Shown piece by piece: positions 44,280 to 57,500 of a DNA stretch of 64,000 nucleotides. The stretch is from Undaria pinnatifida (taxonomy: Eukaryota > Sar > Phaeophyceae > Laminariales > Alariaceae): positions 9,675,699 to 9,739,698 of the forward strand of contig JABAKD010000026.1 in the NCBI GenBank assembly GCA_012845835.1, given 5' to 3'. The notes under the pieces were generated by a model. The model searched no databases, had not been told where the DNA came from, and saw nothing but the letters and a program-made list of their open reading frames with translations. How positions within the stretch are numbered: position 1 is the stretch's first letter; each line of letters opens with the position of its first letter. Both the position numbers and the translations under genes were made by a program.

Positions 44280-45061
44280 GTGAAGCAGCGACCATACCGC
44301 CACTCATCGGTAATAGCGGCAAAGGTGCAAACTGAAATCGACAAAGTACTTTTAGCAGGAATCCTACGACGGTCGTATACGCACTGGAGCTCCCTATTGG
44401 CCGTAGTCGCGAAGTCAGGCGGCCGAATCAGGATAACGTGTGACGACAAGTGGCCCAACGAACAATCGGTTATACTGGTCTCGCCGTGCCAACGAAAGAT
44501 TGTCTGCTAGCGGATCTCGGCGGGGCCCGTGTCTTTAGTCCGATGGATCTGATGGGCTTTTCTCGTGCTCGTCACACGAAGACTCCACCCCCTTAGCCGC
44601 GGTGTTCACCCATTCCGGGAACTGCGAATGGACAGTTATGCCGACGAGGTTTGCGCCTAGCCCAGGGTGGTGTCAGTCGATCATGCTCCGCGTGTGGGAG
44701 GGTTTGGAGCGGGTACGCCTTTTTATTGACGACACCGTCTGCCCTTACAAAAACGGTTGTGAGCATGTTAACGACCTACGGAAGCTTGTTGAACGACTCA
44801 CTACTTTCAACTTAAAACTAGCACCAAACGAGGCCTACTTCGCGGTCAAAATGGTAAAGGTTTTAGCACACCGATACAATGGAATATTCACTGAAAATGC
44901 CGATGCCTACTACTTATAATGTCAGTCAGCTGCGTTCACTGATAAGAGCAGTGAGTAATTATCAGAAGGGTTTGTCGGAAATGGCTGCGGTAATGATACC
45001 GCTGTATGCGCTACTGAAGAAAGGAGCCCGTTTGAGTTCATGGCGGAACATACCCAGATAG
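44280..45061 (+). pseudogene. pol: Reverse transcriptase fragments of retroelement 2
   Basis: Three frames carry successive RT blocks. A fingers-like segment at 44280-44510 includes IDKVLLAGILRRSYTHWSSL and then RIRITCDDK.PNEQ. A motif-A-like VFSPMDLMGF follows at about 44530-44560. A palm segment at 44602-44919 carries FIDD (44722-44733) in the position of the YxDD catalytic box, preceded by VMPTRFAPSPGWCQ and followed by LTTFNLKLAPNEA. A connection-like segment follows in 44879-45061 (VSNYQKGLSEMAAVMIPLYALLKK). RT copies the genomic RNA into cDNA. The palm aspartates survive, but no continuous enzyme can be made. Confidence 0.85.
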
Positions 45062-45150
45062 AACAGACCTTGTTAGAGCAGCTGTCGAGCCCCAAAAGCT
45101 TGGCCTTTTAAGACTTCCTGGCGGCACGTTCGGGGGACCGGCCGTAACAA

Positions 45151-45471
45151 TTGATCACGGACGCGTACGTGGATGGTTTGGGCGCAGTGGTCGAGCAGGA
45201 TCAGAGCGCTAGCACCACTCGCCCGATCTGTTTTCGGAGCCGGGCAGCGCTTCTCGGCAAAATAAGTTGGAGCGCTACAGACCTCGAGTGTGCAGGCATC
45301 GTATGCGCCGTGAAGAATATCCGACTACTGTTCTATGACATATCCTTGGTCACAGTTAGCGGCCACCATCCACAAAACAAATTTAGAGCCTTTCAGCTAA
45401 TGTTAACCGAGTACAACGGTGGTATGACGTTTTTAATGCACACACACAAGCTTGTGTGTACCGACCAGTGA
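45151..45471 (+). pseudogene. RNase H fragment of retroelement 2
   Basis: The frame reads DAYVDGLGAVVEQ, then SWSATDLECAGIVCAV, then VSGHHP. This is the retroelement RNase H pattern of first Asp, Glu in ATDLE, and third Asp in a (T/S)DH.P motif. The third catalytic Asp is replaced by Gly in VSGHHP. The enzyme degrades the RNA strand of the hybrid. Confidence 0.75.
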
Positions 45472-46471
45472 GACCAAACGAAAACGCGAGTCTCATTTCT
45501 TTACAACCTTTACCGGCAACCAAAGACTCCAGCGACGCTAAACTACGGCTGATTGGCCCAGCTAACGCTGACGTTTGCTTTGTAGATGCCAGCGGAGAGC
45601 AGCATCGGCTTGGAAGACGCGCGGGAACAATATTTGGTGGGCGAGAACCACCGGCGGGCGACCATTTTGATGGAGTGTAGAGAATATCGACCGGAACCAC
45701 CAACCACGGACGAGCAAGCGAGGTTGTCATAGCAGCAGATGTAGAGCGGCCGAAAACGAGCAAAACCATACGAGAGAAACGGAGAGTCAGCGAGTGTATG
45801 CGATACGTGACGACAGCCCGCTAACGTATCCTGACGAGAGTTCCGTAGTGCGCAGCCAACCTGAACCCGGCCTTATGTTATATGCTTGTACAATGACCGG
45901 GGAAGGAATAGGCCTTTTATGCTCAAGGTCAGAACAGGACGTGGCCGTAATAAACTCAGACAAAGGAGATTGCAGCGCCAAGGAAGCGGCCGAGGCGGGC
46001 CAAACCAATGCTGCATCGGAACCACTCGAACTCCCAGAGGAGGAATTGAAGAGTGAAGCAGCGTGCGAAGTTGGAAAACAGTTGTGCCAGAAAACGGTCC
46101 ATGAATAGGCAGCGGCCCAGGGTAAGGCCGATGCGGCTAGGATAGTAATGGCCTGTCACGCAAACATCACACCAAGCAGCAGGGGACTGATTATATCCAA
46201 GAGTTGGTGTGCTGGGGATTGAGTTCGCAAGGGGAACTAATGATTTTTTTTAACTCCCAAAACTACCTGTCCGACGACCGTCGCGTGTTTCGGCCGATCG
46301 TCGGATCAGACTCACCGGGAAGTATGAGAGGTTGTGGGGGACGAGCCGGTGAAGATCTGTGTGCCGCTGCTGCTGAGGCCCTGGGTGATGGATTGCGCGC
46401 GCAAGGAGGCAGTACAATTGGGCAATACGGTGGCTCTGGGACTGTTACAGTGAATTTAGGTTTGGGTTGGC
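45472..46471 (+). pseudogene. RNase H-integrase linker of retroelement 2
   Basis: Several short frames (for example 45456-45680 and 45794-46108) fill the gap where retroelement 1 has its own linker. No domain is readable, and the first two ligands of the integrase zinc finger cannot be located. Confidence 0.45.
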
Positions 46472-47193
46472 ATGGCTGAGAGACTAAAATGGCGGTTAAG
46501 AAGATGCTATAGTGGCCAGGCTACAAAAATCACCAGACAAACCGTGCCTTGGCCTCTGGTATACCTTCCATTTCCAAGCAGCCCTGGGCAGGAGGTAGCG
46601 TTCGACTTTAAGTACCTTTGCCGACAACGGTTAAAGGTAACGCGTACGTGTTCCTGGTGGTAATTATACTTGGCAGACCCGTGGAGGTATACGCGATTAC
46701 GAAAGAAGAGAAACCTACGGAAGGTTGTGCTGCGCGCTTCGTGCACGATTATATTCCGAGGTGAGGGTGCCCACAAACTTTTTTTGTCTGACCGCGGAAC
46801 GGAATTCGTGCCAGTAGGGTGCTGGAGGGGGTTCAAAACGTTGGACTCAGTGAGAAATGTACGAGCACAAAGCATCCCCAAAACCAATATCATGGTAGGA
46901 AGGTTGAATATCACATTGTGCCGAACAGTGGCACATCTCATAGCAGATGACGAAAACATAATTGGGACAATATGATATTGCACGTCATTGCAGCCCACAA
47001 TAACAATGTGACCAGGGGTGCGGACTTGGTGCCCAAGGAAGTACACATCGGGCGGTATTCAAGGTTTCTGATGACGATATTAGAAGGTAGTGGCATGGAA
47101 GGCCATCAGAGCGAGGAGAGGGACCACCTGGACTATCTAGGTTTGATGCGAGATAGGCAGGACCTGGTGCGTGCATACAACTTGGTAAGGTAA
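46472..47193 (+). pseudogene. pol: Integrase fragments of retroelement 2
   Basis: RRCYSGQATK aligns with RHCLKCQARK of retroelement 1, so the last zinc-ligand Cys has become Gly. The first catalytic Asp is present in EVAFDFKY (46604) and the second in FLSDRGTEF (46790). The catalytic Glu is replaced by Gly in MVGRLN (46898-46900), where retroelement 1 has GVERVN. A stop after TCSWW (near 46661) and a shift near 46970 break the frame. The 3' piece (46972-47193) keeps EVHIGRYS and GHQSEERDHLDYL. Confidence 0.85.
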
Positions 47194-47259
47194 AAGGACC
47201 GGCTCACAAACGCGAAGCATCAAGCTGCAAACTATGATATTGAGAAAATATTAACGACA

Positions 47260-47801
47260 AAACAAGGTTCAAAATAGGAGACTGGTTATGGTTGTATGAC
47301 GACCACAGTATTATCACGGGAGCAGGGAAACATGTAATGAACCTGGCTGAAGGCAGCTCTAAAGTGAAGGCGCTTGTACTGGCCAGTAAGCTAATTAAAT
47401 GTTGGGGAGGTCAATGAAAGGTGTTTTCCGTCGGCCCAGTTAAAATGGGCGATGGGCGCAAGGTTGGACCGAAGCTAATGTTATTAAATGTTGAAGCTGG
47501 TGAGCCCCGTCATCGCGGGATGAATGCGCGCGTGTATGTACACAGGTACAATAAATGCCTTAACCCCCACGGAGGAGAGATTGTGCCGAGATGTTCGCCA
47601 TATGTCATGAAAAACTACGTTTTCGACAAATGCTCGGAGATCCCACCCCCGTTCCACCTGATGACTGACGATGTGACCGCAGAACTAGACACGCACCGCG
47701 TGACGCCTCAAACTCGATATAAGCACGACCTAGGCTACGGTATGGGGGGTACTCCTATTTTCAATACCTTTCTTTCACCACTCGCACGAGTGACTCTGTA
47801 A
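47260..47801 (+). pseudogene. GPY-like region and spacer of retroelement 2
   Basis: A hydrophobic, aromatic segment (GDWLWLYDDHS) precedes a VFSVGPVKMGDG stretch in the place of the GPY/F module. The frame from 47421 to 47801 then continues with NARVYVHRYNKC and PPFHLMTDDVTAELD. The precise GPY triad is not preserved. Confidence 0.6.
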
Positions 47802-48009
47802 CCCACAAAAAAAACGGTTTAGATCAAGAACTTCGCGCAGCATATCTTGCCGTTCATTTGCGGAATCATATCGCGACGTTTTACCACCGAGCGCTTGAGA
47901 TCGCAACGAAACAGGAGCGTCACTTGCGGGAGTGACACCGGGCCATTGGAGACAAAGGAGACAGAAGGGACCCCCTACTGTAGCCTGGGGTGCACCGACT
48001 GACGACATG

Positions 48010-48261
48010 GCTGGGAGGCGAAATCGCAGTTCAATACTATATGTACTGGGATGAGCAGAGCGCCCCACATTGAAGCACGCCCAAGATTTAACGAAGTACG
48101 GGAACGAGGTGACCAGCTACTGGACGGGAAAACCCGCGTACTTCAGAGGGTATAACACGAACTATCGTCGGTACAGGGTCCAAGTATCTAAGCGAGCTAT
48201 TGCTCATGAACATGGCGAGAGACATGCGCCTGAGGGATATTTGGTGGGCTGTGACGACTGA
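48010..48261 (+). pseudogene. Chromodomain fragment of retroelement 2
   Basis: The order YYMYWDEQ, a one-base shift near 48065, then HAQDLTKYGNEVTSYW is the second half of a chromodomain: the W-x-G strand, the (T/S)WE region and the C-terminal helix ending in an aromatic. The first strand is not readable. Confidence 0.65.
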
Positions 48262-48273
48262 GAGAGACCGAGT

Positions 48274-48438
48274 CTGTATTCACCTGACATCGTCGATTCG
48301 CATATCCATTTCAACACGATCCACGGAGGATGGCAGCTGTCGCGAGAGGTGAGATTTGCGGAGGACGCGGAGAGTAAACGTTTACCGCATACCATACACA
48401 TCCTGGACTGGGGAAGCAATACAACGTCCATCTATTAA
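48274..48438 (+). pseudogene. Post-chromodomain tail of retroelement 2
   Basis: 54 codons ending at TAA 48436-48438 include HIHFNTIHGGWQLSREV and later PHTIHILDWGS. Like the tail of retroelement 1, this is a short beta-rich segment with an invariant-looking aromatic after GG or GLW and an acidic turn after a hydrophobic strand. A further frame to about 48760 adds nothing identifiable. Confidence 0.45.
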
Positions 48439-48760
48439 AGGAGACATTGACACTAGTCAGGGAGAAGCGAGGATTTTCGTGCTGGCACGTGCATCAGCGA
48501 ACGCAAAGTCTGAAGACCCACACACCATCGTTGGAGTAGAGGATTCGCGGGGGGGTTGGGAGGTTGCAGACGGAGGGACAAAGCCATGGTGCAGGGTACC
48601 TTCGGGGGAGGGGCAATGGGAGTCGGAACTAAGCAATCGGGGTACACAGAACGGGAAACTTTGTTCATCGAGAATTGTACTACATTGGGAGGGATACCTG
48701 TGTTGGTTTTCCTGGTTTAAATGTCAGGGTTTCGAACGATAGTCCAGCAGGCCCCGCGAA

Positions 48761-50590
48761 AAGCAACCTCACACACGACAATTGTTCCGCCACACGCCTG
48801 CATGGCAACGGCGGACCAGGGATGGGCATTTAGCAGGATTCATTTTGTCAGGGGTCGCAGTACCGGCAGGAAACTCAGGGAAGGTTGGAGATAAAGGGAC
48901 AAGATAAGGCTCCAGGTTAATGTCGGGGGGCCGGTGGAGTTGAAATTGAGCCATCGGGTTACGCAGGAGGTGGCGACTTGCTGTACGAGAGTTTCAATGC
49001 ATTTAGCGGGAGTTTTGGGGGCGGTTGCTGCGATTACCGGGCTGGTTTGGTGACACGCAATCTTACGTATTTGAACTGTTCGACTGCACGCCCTTTATGT
49101 GGTGACGGCCAACCAAGGTAGGTTTGTGTGGTGAGATTGGGTTTCAGAATCATTGCGAAGTTCTAGACAAGGGGATGAGTCAGGCTTCAGTAAGCAAAGC
49201 ATGCCCACCGGGGCAACATGGAGACTGAATCTGGGCCGAAGCGGTCAGAGAAGCAAACGTGCGACGTAGGACTACTGGTGTACCACGAGACGCAGGGGTA
49301 ATGACGACTTCGCTGCGAAGCATAGAGTTATACGAGTGGACCCATGGATAGGCAATCATGGCGGTAATATGTAAGAACGGACTGCGGTTGTTCCTCGTAG
49401 TTGACTAAGGATTGAGATCGGACGTACGTACAGATTGTGGAGCTACTCGGGCCGCGTTAATTGAGTGCTTGGAAAGCATAGAGTAGTGCTCTCGATAGTG
49501 GGCAGCAGGTAGCTAGTCATGGCAATGATCGTACGGCAACTTAGTTGAGTAATCATCGAGAGCGTGTGGACATAGATGTTGGGGAGATGAACGCGCCCCA
49601 CCACTTCAGTGCTTTGTTTCCGATTTGATACCCACCAGGCTGAGGGACGTAAACACATTATCCACTTGTTTTATCTCATCGAACGGACCACTGCCTACGT
49701 CATTCTGAACCAACCAAACATCTGAAGGCATCCCCTCCCGTCTCAAGGATGAAGGAGATTACCAAGGTCTCTTATCATAAGGGTAGGTTTACGATATTCT
49801 GTACTGACTCGCAACGAAACGAATGTGTCGTCTGGTCATGATCTTAGCACACCAAAACTACCTGGCATTACTTACTACAGTACGAACGTGACAATGCTGA
49901 CGACGACGCCGGAACGCTAAAACTATAGAAAATGAGACGTTTTTTTTCCTACAGCTAGCTGCTGTAGGAGCATTTATTCTAGTACAGTTTCCATCCGGCA
50001 ACTCAATGTGGAAGGCCATCGCGCTAAAGGTTGTGTCCTGTGATATCATCGTGTTAGCTTATCACGAATGAATACACTAGCCATCGAACCCTTTGGAGCT
50101 TCCGAGGGAAAATTATATTTGATTAAAAACTGGCAATTTTATCGCCTTTGACACGAATCATACGGGATGCTATTATGAATATGTTAGCTGCCGACGATTT
50201 CACTGTCGAATTGCATTGCAAGTACGGGTATGGATTGCACTGCTGCGGGATCAAGACTCGCACCACAATAAGAAGGCCTTTCTATACTTTGTTTTATCGC
50301 TGTAAATGGGGCCCAGAAGGGTGCTTGTTGCGGGTCCTAGCGCTGGACGCTGCAATCTCAGCACTAACGCAAGCAAAGGCTGATACCTAGCCTCTTAATA
50401 TCAAAGATTAGATTTGAACGGTTCATCGGGTGTCGAGTAATGCTGAGTTTACTCGATTTCAAGACCATGTGACGATCAAAAGGAGAGTCGAAGCGAAGGT
50501 ACTGCGTGGTCATGACATTCTAATAGGAAAAACGTTGCACCAATGATATGATACGTGAGTATAAACGCAACAGGGTTGACAGCTGACACT
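48761..50590. other. Unassigned DNA downstream of retroelement 2
   Basis: No LTR, gene or shared repeat was found. The first few hundred bases are purine-rich like the element and may be its untranslated end. Confidence 0.35.
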
Positions 50591-51290
50591 GGAACGGAAA
50601 ATTATATAAATGCGAGGGTAACATTTCTTAACATGAAATTCAAGAGGGCATTAGCAACTTTCTCTTCCATAGTATGAAACTCCTTTGACCACAAAATTTA
50701 TTTCATGCCACCAAAGCCAGGGTTGCTCTAACAGGAATCCTCCTGACACCAACCTCACTAATTTATTTGTTGCTTCATATCCGGGCAAGTAAGACCATCC
50801 CCTGCCGGAAGCTCTTGTCATGTTACTCGCAAAAGCAGCCACTATCCACAGAAAGGGAAAAACAAATAAGATGCCAACATCACTGCTATTTCGCGTTCCG
50901 ACGCACAGAAGAAGGCGCCAGTGTTAATGTCAACCGATCCTGCCATCGGGAGATGTTCCCATGCGATATGGTGCCGCTCGATTTATTTGTAGCTTTACGT
51001 GCGGTATCTGGTACCGGCATTCCATTATACAGAAATATCAGGGAGGCCAGTTTTTTTTTACCGACACCTAATGTCAAATTATTCAACTTCGAGCCTCCCG
51101 ACAGGAGGGGGGGTATTGTAATGGAGTGCCCTCCGTAGAAGGACATTTTATGGATTCGACGTGAAACCATGTCATCGGTGAGGTTAAACCACGTGACATT
51201 AGATGTCACACCGACGTCAAGGCCATGATAGATGGGCCATAATGTAGGTGACGATGATGGGACAAGAAGGACGCCCCACATCTCACTACC
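50591..51290 (-). other. Possible decayed minus-strand coding segment
   Basis: Minus-strand frames at 51281-50886 (131 codons) and 50842-50651 (63 codons) follow each other with stops between. They have balanced amino-acid composition, unlike the biased frames elsewhere. I recognise no domain. This may be a relic gene or transposase, or chance. Confidence 0.25.
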
Positions 51291-54200
51291 TACACTACCT
51301 GCTCCACCCTGCCCTACTATGTCTTGTCATGCTTTGTCTTATTTTAGAGTTCGATGTAGAGGAAATAATGCATAGTCTTTGAGTCTATCCCGCGAGCCAT
51401 GCTGAGAGACCAAACAAGGGCACCGGAACACATAAGGAGCACGCTTCCCCGCACCGACCAACCACGCATCCCCCACTCGGAGTATCACTACAAATGGCGT
51501 CGTCGGAGCAGTGAACGTGTCGACCTTGGGCTTGCGCGACCTCCTCCCCGGTGCTCTTCTCTCCCCAAGGCAAGCTCCCTTGGCCTTGCATATGTAGCTT
51601 TTCATTAAACTTTTTTCCGATTTTCTTCAGGCAGTTTTTGTTTGGCTTTGCCCTTTGCCTTTAACATACATCTTTTCTTCCTGTAACGAGCTTGGTTATC
51701 CCTTCGTCTCCTATCTGTTGAACCACAGGCTCCTCCGGGCCTCTGCTTTGTGACTGACACGTTGAGTCTGCAGCTACCACGGCTTTGCGGCAGCAGCTTT
51801 TCGATACGTTGCCTCCCCGTGTTCTCTTTTCGTGGGACACTACTATGACAATCAAACAAAGAAAGTGCTCCCATATATGGTTTTCAGTTCTATACTTGTG
51901 TTTACCTCTTTTCCCACTCCAAAAGCGTTGTTAGTCTAATTTCAAGTGGTTTCTGCCCATGTTGGGAGTCCTGTCCCTCAGAACACCCAGCCAGGTTAAT
52001 AACACCTTGTGGGAAATTTCGCGGTTGGAGCCAACCCTGTGAGCGATGTGCACTCGACTAATTCGAGTGGCCCGGTCCGTCGCACCACACCTTACTACTG
52101 TGCCATGTCGCCACAGAATAGGGGTACATGCAATAGTTTGCCATACCACACCCCCCCCGAGTACGAGTTGCGTGCTTCGGATGAATGCAATAAAATGCAA
52201 TAACACGCTTTTGTTCTCTCTCCTACTTTTGGTCATCCCGTCGCATTTCTGCTAATAATCTTTTGTTGACAGCAGTGCGTGACCATATTATTGGTACCCT
52301 CGTACAACATGAAAGCACGATCGTAGCCGTTTCACCCCGCCCTTTTTCTTTTTTTTGTAGCTGAACCATATGTTTGGGTTTGGTTTCTTTGCATATTTTT
52401 ACCAGGTGCCAGCACGCAGTGTGCTGTAACCTTTCCAGCATTGCCTCTGACCTATGAGACACTCCACCTTCATTCACGTGTTCGCGCAGAGTACGACTGA
52501 TCTACTCGTATAGGCCTGCCACCAGCGGTGCGCGACGCCTAGCTGTACTACTGTGTTGACTCGTTCAGCCAGAAGTAGTGCATGTCGCGACTATTATTAG
52601 CGTTAATCTTCTATCTGGCTTTGATGAAACTTTTGAATCATTTCGTCTTGCCTTACTGGAACTTTTGAAGAATCTCATGTGTGAGATGGACACCCGTAAG
52701 TACCGTACGACTATCAGGACTAAACCTACAGCAGTAGTTACGAAGCGTTCTTGTGTGTTGTGGTTGGTGTTGTCTCACATTGCTATAACCCACGCGCTCT
52801 CCTAGTTATCATACTACCTGGAATCTGTTTTGTTTTTTCCCTCGTGCACTATTTTTGCTTTATGTATCGTAGCTGCGTATCATATACTGTTATCAAATGT
52901 GGCATAATACTTGCCATTATCAGTGGTGTTTTTTTTTTGTTGGCGGTTTTTGTACTTTGTCAAGTAAGTATCGATGTGGCACGTACGTGGTGCGGACACC
53001 ATCAGAACGTTCTGCGATCCCCGGCACGGTTGTATGGGTCCCAAACAAAAAGCCCCCTGCGAAAACGGCGTGCCATGGTTGAAATAATATAGGTGGCGGT
53101 GGCGTATTCGAATAAGCGTGCACAGCAGCAATTTCAGAGAAAAGAAACAGCTGGGTGCGTATTACAGGGGAATCATAGGGCAAAACACACGCTTTCCCAA
53201 AATCTTGGATCAGGTGCCTCTTTTTATTAAGCCGTTTTTTATGTGGTGGTAGGGAGCAGCTTCTTTGTTTTTTTTAGTGCCAACGTTACCATTAATATTG
53301 GTGTTCGCTGGCTGCTACACTACTATAACTGTGATGATATGCTGTGCGGCTCTTGTCATTTATGATTTTTCGCCTTTTTCTTTGGCTGGGCTTTTACGGT
53401 TTGACGGCCTTCGTCTCTGCGGTCAATTGCTTGATGATGATCTGGCGAGCAACCACGAAACACCGCCCCCGTATTTCTGCCAAATTGACGCTCGTTTGAC
53501 ATGCCTCTATTATGCGTGCATCGTTGTGTCTTTTCTTGTTCGAGGCGAAAAGTCAAAGTAGTACCGCTATACTGCACGTGTTGCCTTTCTTATGCTTGCA
53601 CTCATCTCGTTGTGCAATATACGATCAAAAATGGTCGTGCAACCATGATCGCCTTGTCACGAGCACCAACATGCGCCGCAAATGATGCTGACTTACGCAA
53701 TTGACAATGATTGCTTAGTTACGGTGCACTACGTTTAGGGGGGGATTTCAACCCTGGAATGCGCGAACGACATTACTACAGGTCAAGCATCCCACAACAT
53801 CATCTCGGTACTGTAATCCCTTTTTCATAAAATCCTTTCCCCGTGCACTGTTCTATTTGGGAAACCTCGGTGGGGGTGAAGACTCAACCTGCCACGAGCC
53901 TCAACTATACGCTCAATACCCCATTCGTGCGTGAGCTATTATCATGAGGCTTCCGGTTTTTGCTGTTACGCACCCTCGACCTGATGCAGCGTTGGAATGA
54001 CCCAAACTGCATTAGGATCGTGCTTGAGCAAAACTACTGTTTTGTAAAACCGCCCTCCGAGTGCGTCGCGCTCCGAGTGCCATCTCCCTCTTGTTCACGA
54101 GTGTATTACCCGTGGTACACGGAACCCCCCCCGGTAATTATAAAACAATGCGCCCCAGAAGTACACCGATACCTTAAGTCCCAATTTTTATCTCGGCGGG

Positions 54201-54500
54201 TACAAGAGGTACACGGGTTTTTTGTGTTGAAAGGTCTGATTTTGTTTTGTTTTCGAGTGGACAAATCGGTGGTTCTAACCATCTCCCGAGCACCGCGCTC
54301 CGCGGCCGGGAATATCTACAATTGTCCATCACCCTCCGATCTTCTTGGTGACGTTGGAAACTACTTGTACTGCATCCTATTTCTTTACCCCGGTGCGTGC
54401 GATACCAAGTCTCCTCATTTCCTATCCATTCCGGATCCTCGCGGCAAATCCCGCACCAACCAGGGTCCATCCCCTCAACCCTCACAATATACAGCGTGCT
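51291..54500. other. Unassigned T-rich DNA
   Basis: Hydrophobic-looking frames (for example 52751-53092 and 53265-53561) reflect T-rich composition. A 190-codon plus frame at 53960-54532 has no recognisable domain. No repeat from the left half of the window occurs here. Confidence 0.35.
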
Positions 54501-57500
54501 CCGCATTCTTCTTCTGCTGTGGCCATGGGTAGTAAAGTTACGGTGAAGGGCCTTATCATTCTGTTCGAAGAAATTTGAAATAATGACCGAAGAGCATTTT
54601 TGCGGCCGGGGTCGTTGACGGCACTTCCACCGCCGCCACTGGCCCCGACCTATTCAGTCAAACCGGACCCCCCGACGTTTGGTACGGCCACCTTACACAC
54701 CGAGACTACGAGGACGGATCCCTCTACGAGAGACGCCCACGTGATACGACTGCGAGTTTTGTTTAGCGCCTGATGCCAAGAGTTTTTTTGTTTCTTGTGG
54801 GGGATCGCAACAACGCCGAAGGTACAGCGACGACTACGACAGCGTGTGTCGCCGCAATGGCATCCATGAGGCCAGTGCCGCGATGGTTTCAACGTATTAT
54901 GCCACCGAGTCTTCAGTCCTTCGTGCGCCACCAGCTCGTGTACTCAGGTTTGACCACCCCTCCACCTCCCATTTAAGCCAAGATAACCGTCCCAACCGAC
55001 ACGTTGCTGCTCACATCCCAACGCCGGCTTCCAATGCCGCCCACCCCACGCGGCCGCATATATCACCACAACGGTTCAAAATCGCTCGCCCATCACCGCG
55101 CTTTACCCCCTGCGTCCAATGCCCCCTGCTTTTGTTTGCTGATATTCGATCGCAACCGCATCCGGCGGGCCCACGGTATTAACGGGGCGGCACGCCAAGA
55201 CTCCCCTGTCTACGATATTGTAATTTTTGGGGTTATTGGCTACGTCGTACCCACCCGAATACGACTCATGCCGGCATTTTTAGACGCTCCGTCTGCGGAA
55301 ATCTGCCTGGTCGGATTTTCTTCCATGGAATTCCGGCCCACGTCCACCGCTGATGCAGTTGTACAAACGACTATCGACTCAAACCAATCCCCCTGCCGGC
55401 GCCGCCGCCTTTCTACGCCACGACCTGATTTGTCTATTTCTTTGCAATTCAGACCCATTCCCGCCGCTACTACAGTTTCAAAACGACCACAGAGCCGCCC
55501 ACCAAACTTATTGCCGCATTTCCTTACACGCCCCAAGCCCCAGCACCCACCACCCGTGAATCCACGGCATCCATACGCCTCATGCACCCTCCGCAACCAG
55601 CCCCCAAGAACGCCGCACGCCCCCCCCCTACGTCACCCACCGCTCCGGTCAAGACCACAGTTTTTTTTCCGACTACCATCTACACCAACATTCTTCTCTG
55701 CTCACCACCTACGTCACCGGTAATGACCGCTGAAACAGCGTCAGCAAAGTCGCCCAACGACGCAGACGCCACCCTATCCGTAATGGCCGCGACGGCGGCG
55801 CGACCACCCGAATTGTGACGCCCTCGACGCCTGCGTCTGTCTCACAGACCCCAAAAAGTGGTGGCTCGCAACCACCACATTTTGCGATGCGGGACACAAC
55901 CCGCGACGAGCATCATTCTCAACCGCCGGGCCATCGAGTACCACTCCGGTGGCTTTCGGGCGTTTCTCCTAACGACTGCATCGTGCCAGCTACACTTTCC
56001 CACCATAGCAACACCGCTACGCCTCTGGTGCGCTCAACCCAGATATGGGCATGCCTCAGTATATGGTTTTTACTTTCGGTATTTGCGGAGACCTGCGGAC
56101 CGTAAACCCGGCGCTATCACCTGGCAAAAACCCGCGACAACCAATGCTGTTCGTTGTTAATGCCGTGGCACCTATGTTTGGGTAGGAAGCGTCATGATCG
56201 CCTTTCTTCCTGGGCAACTGCTGCGACAACGACGACAACATCGACAGCAACAGCGTGACCGGGCGATAACTATTCCGGCACAAAACCCTGGACGCTACAC
56301 GCTGATCAACCGATACAGCACTCTCAATGCCATGCCATCTAATTGCGGGACGAGGGTCCAGCTTCAACTTTGTAAGAACTAGCTTCACCCACGCCCCCGT
56401 CCCCCAACAATCTACCCCCCCCCGCCCAGCCCCATATATGTGATATTGCTTGTCCAAACCTGATCTCCTTGTTCTGGAGATAGTCTTGACGTGTGGGTGC
56501 GAGGAGCTCTTGACGTCGAGCCCAACCGGGAAGCTCCACTCGACGTCTTTCACCGAAGAGCAAGGCTACGTGCCGAAGACTACGGCTAACAACGGTTCCG
56601 GACTACAGCACGAAGCTTCTCATACCGATTCCGGGCCATCGCATCCTGAGCCCGCCTCGCCCATTCATCGGCGGCTCCACCCGCGCTCGTCCTCAGACGT
56701 ACGCGTTTTTCATGTGCCAGCGGTGGGCCCGCGAACGACGGGTTCCCATTCGCTGACACAATGTTGACAGCCCCACTGCTCCTGGGCCCAAGGGACCATC
56801 CACTCATGACGACGGAACGTTCGCAATCATAGTTGATCAGGATATGCCCTGAGCCCCCTGCCCCGTCTTCCTCGGAGACCTCGTGAATTGCGTGGACATG
56901 GACCACAGGTAAGGCATTTCCTTGCGAGCTATATCCTTCACCACTCGGAGACAGGACCCCCAGCGTATTTTCTCCCCGCTCTTTCAAACGCCACCCACGG
57001 AGACCCTGCCAGAGACTCGGTGTACAATACCGAGACTCCCTTTGCAATCACGTGGACCCAGCCGGCTTTCTTCTCTAGATCAGCCAGCTGCACCCTCGCC
57101 ATCGCCGCGCGACAGTCCTACAGACATCCGGGACTGACCACTGCTTAGCGGCTCACCGCAGCCAGCCTACACCGAACGAATTATTCTTCTGGGACATTCA
57201 ACCCTTAGCAGTTCCACCCTTTTGGATTCTTTTTCTACGGTTTTTTTTCCTCATCGTGTGGAGTAATTTCCGACATCGCCCGAGACCGACAGTTTGAGGG
57301 ACACCACGACCCCGCAGCTCACCCGGCTTCGACCAAGTATCGGAACCGTTCCTACGACAGCCATGGACATTGGTTCCGAGACCGACAAACGGCAGAGCTC
57401 CTCCTTTATTACCTACCTGGGACAATGGTTCCGAGGCCGGCAAACGCCGGAAAATATTTCCGTACCACCATCCAGCGACCCTCGACATCCACCACTGCCC

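Larger units (their letters stand above)
42601..48760 (+). mobile_element. Retroelement 2: decayed chromodomain Ty3/Gypsy-type element
   Basis: Fragments appear in the order protease, reverse transcriptase, RNase H, integrase, GPY-like region, chromodomain, tail, which is the Ty3/Gypsy pol order. Every module is cut by stops or frameshifts. The integrase aligns directly with retroelement 1: both share EVH(M/I)GR, TI..G.G, GHQS and RDHL.Y. They are therefore members of one superfamily, but distinct. No flanking LTRs or gag were found, so the ends given are those of recognisable sequence. Confidence 0.85.

Noticed and set aside
48761-50100. 3' LTR of retroelement 2
   Set aside because: No stretch here matches anything upstream of 42600 with TG...CA ends.
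52751-53561. Small membrane proteins
   Set aside because: The hydrophobic frames follow T-rich composition and overlap frames on the other strand equally long; no other coding evidence.
55004-55723. A 239-codon gene in the C-rich region
   Set aside because: Pro/Arg/Thr-rich and overlapped by frames in the other phases; no domain or start context to choose between them.
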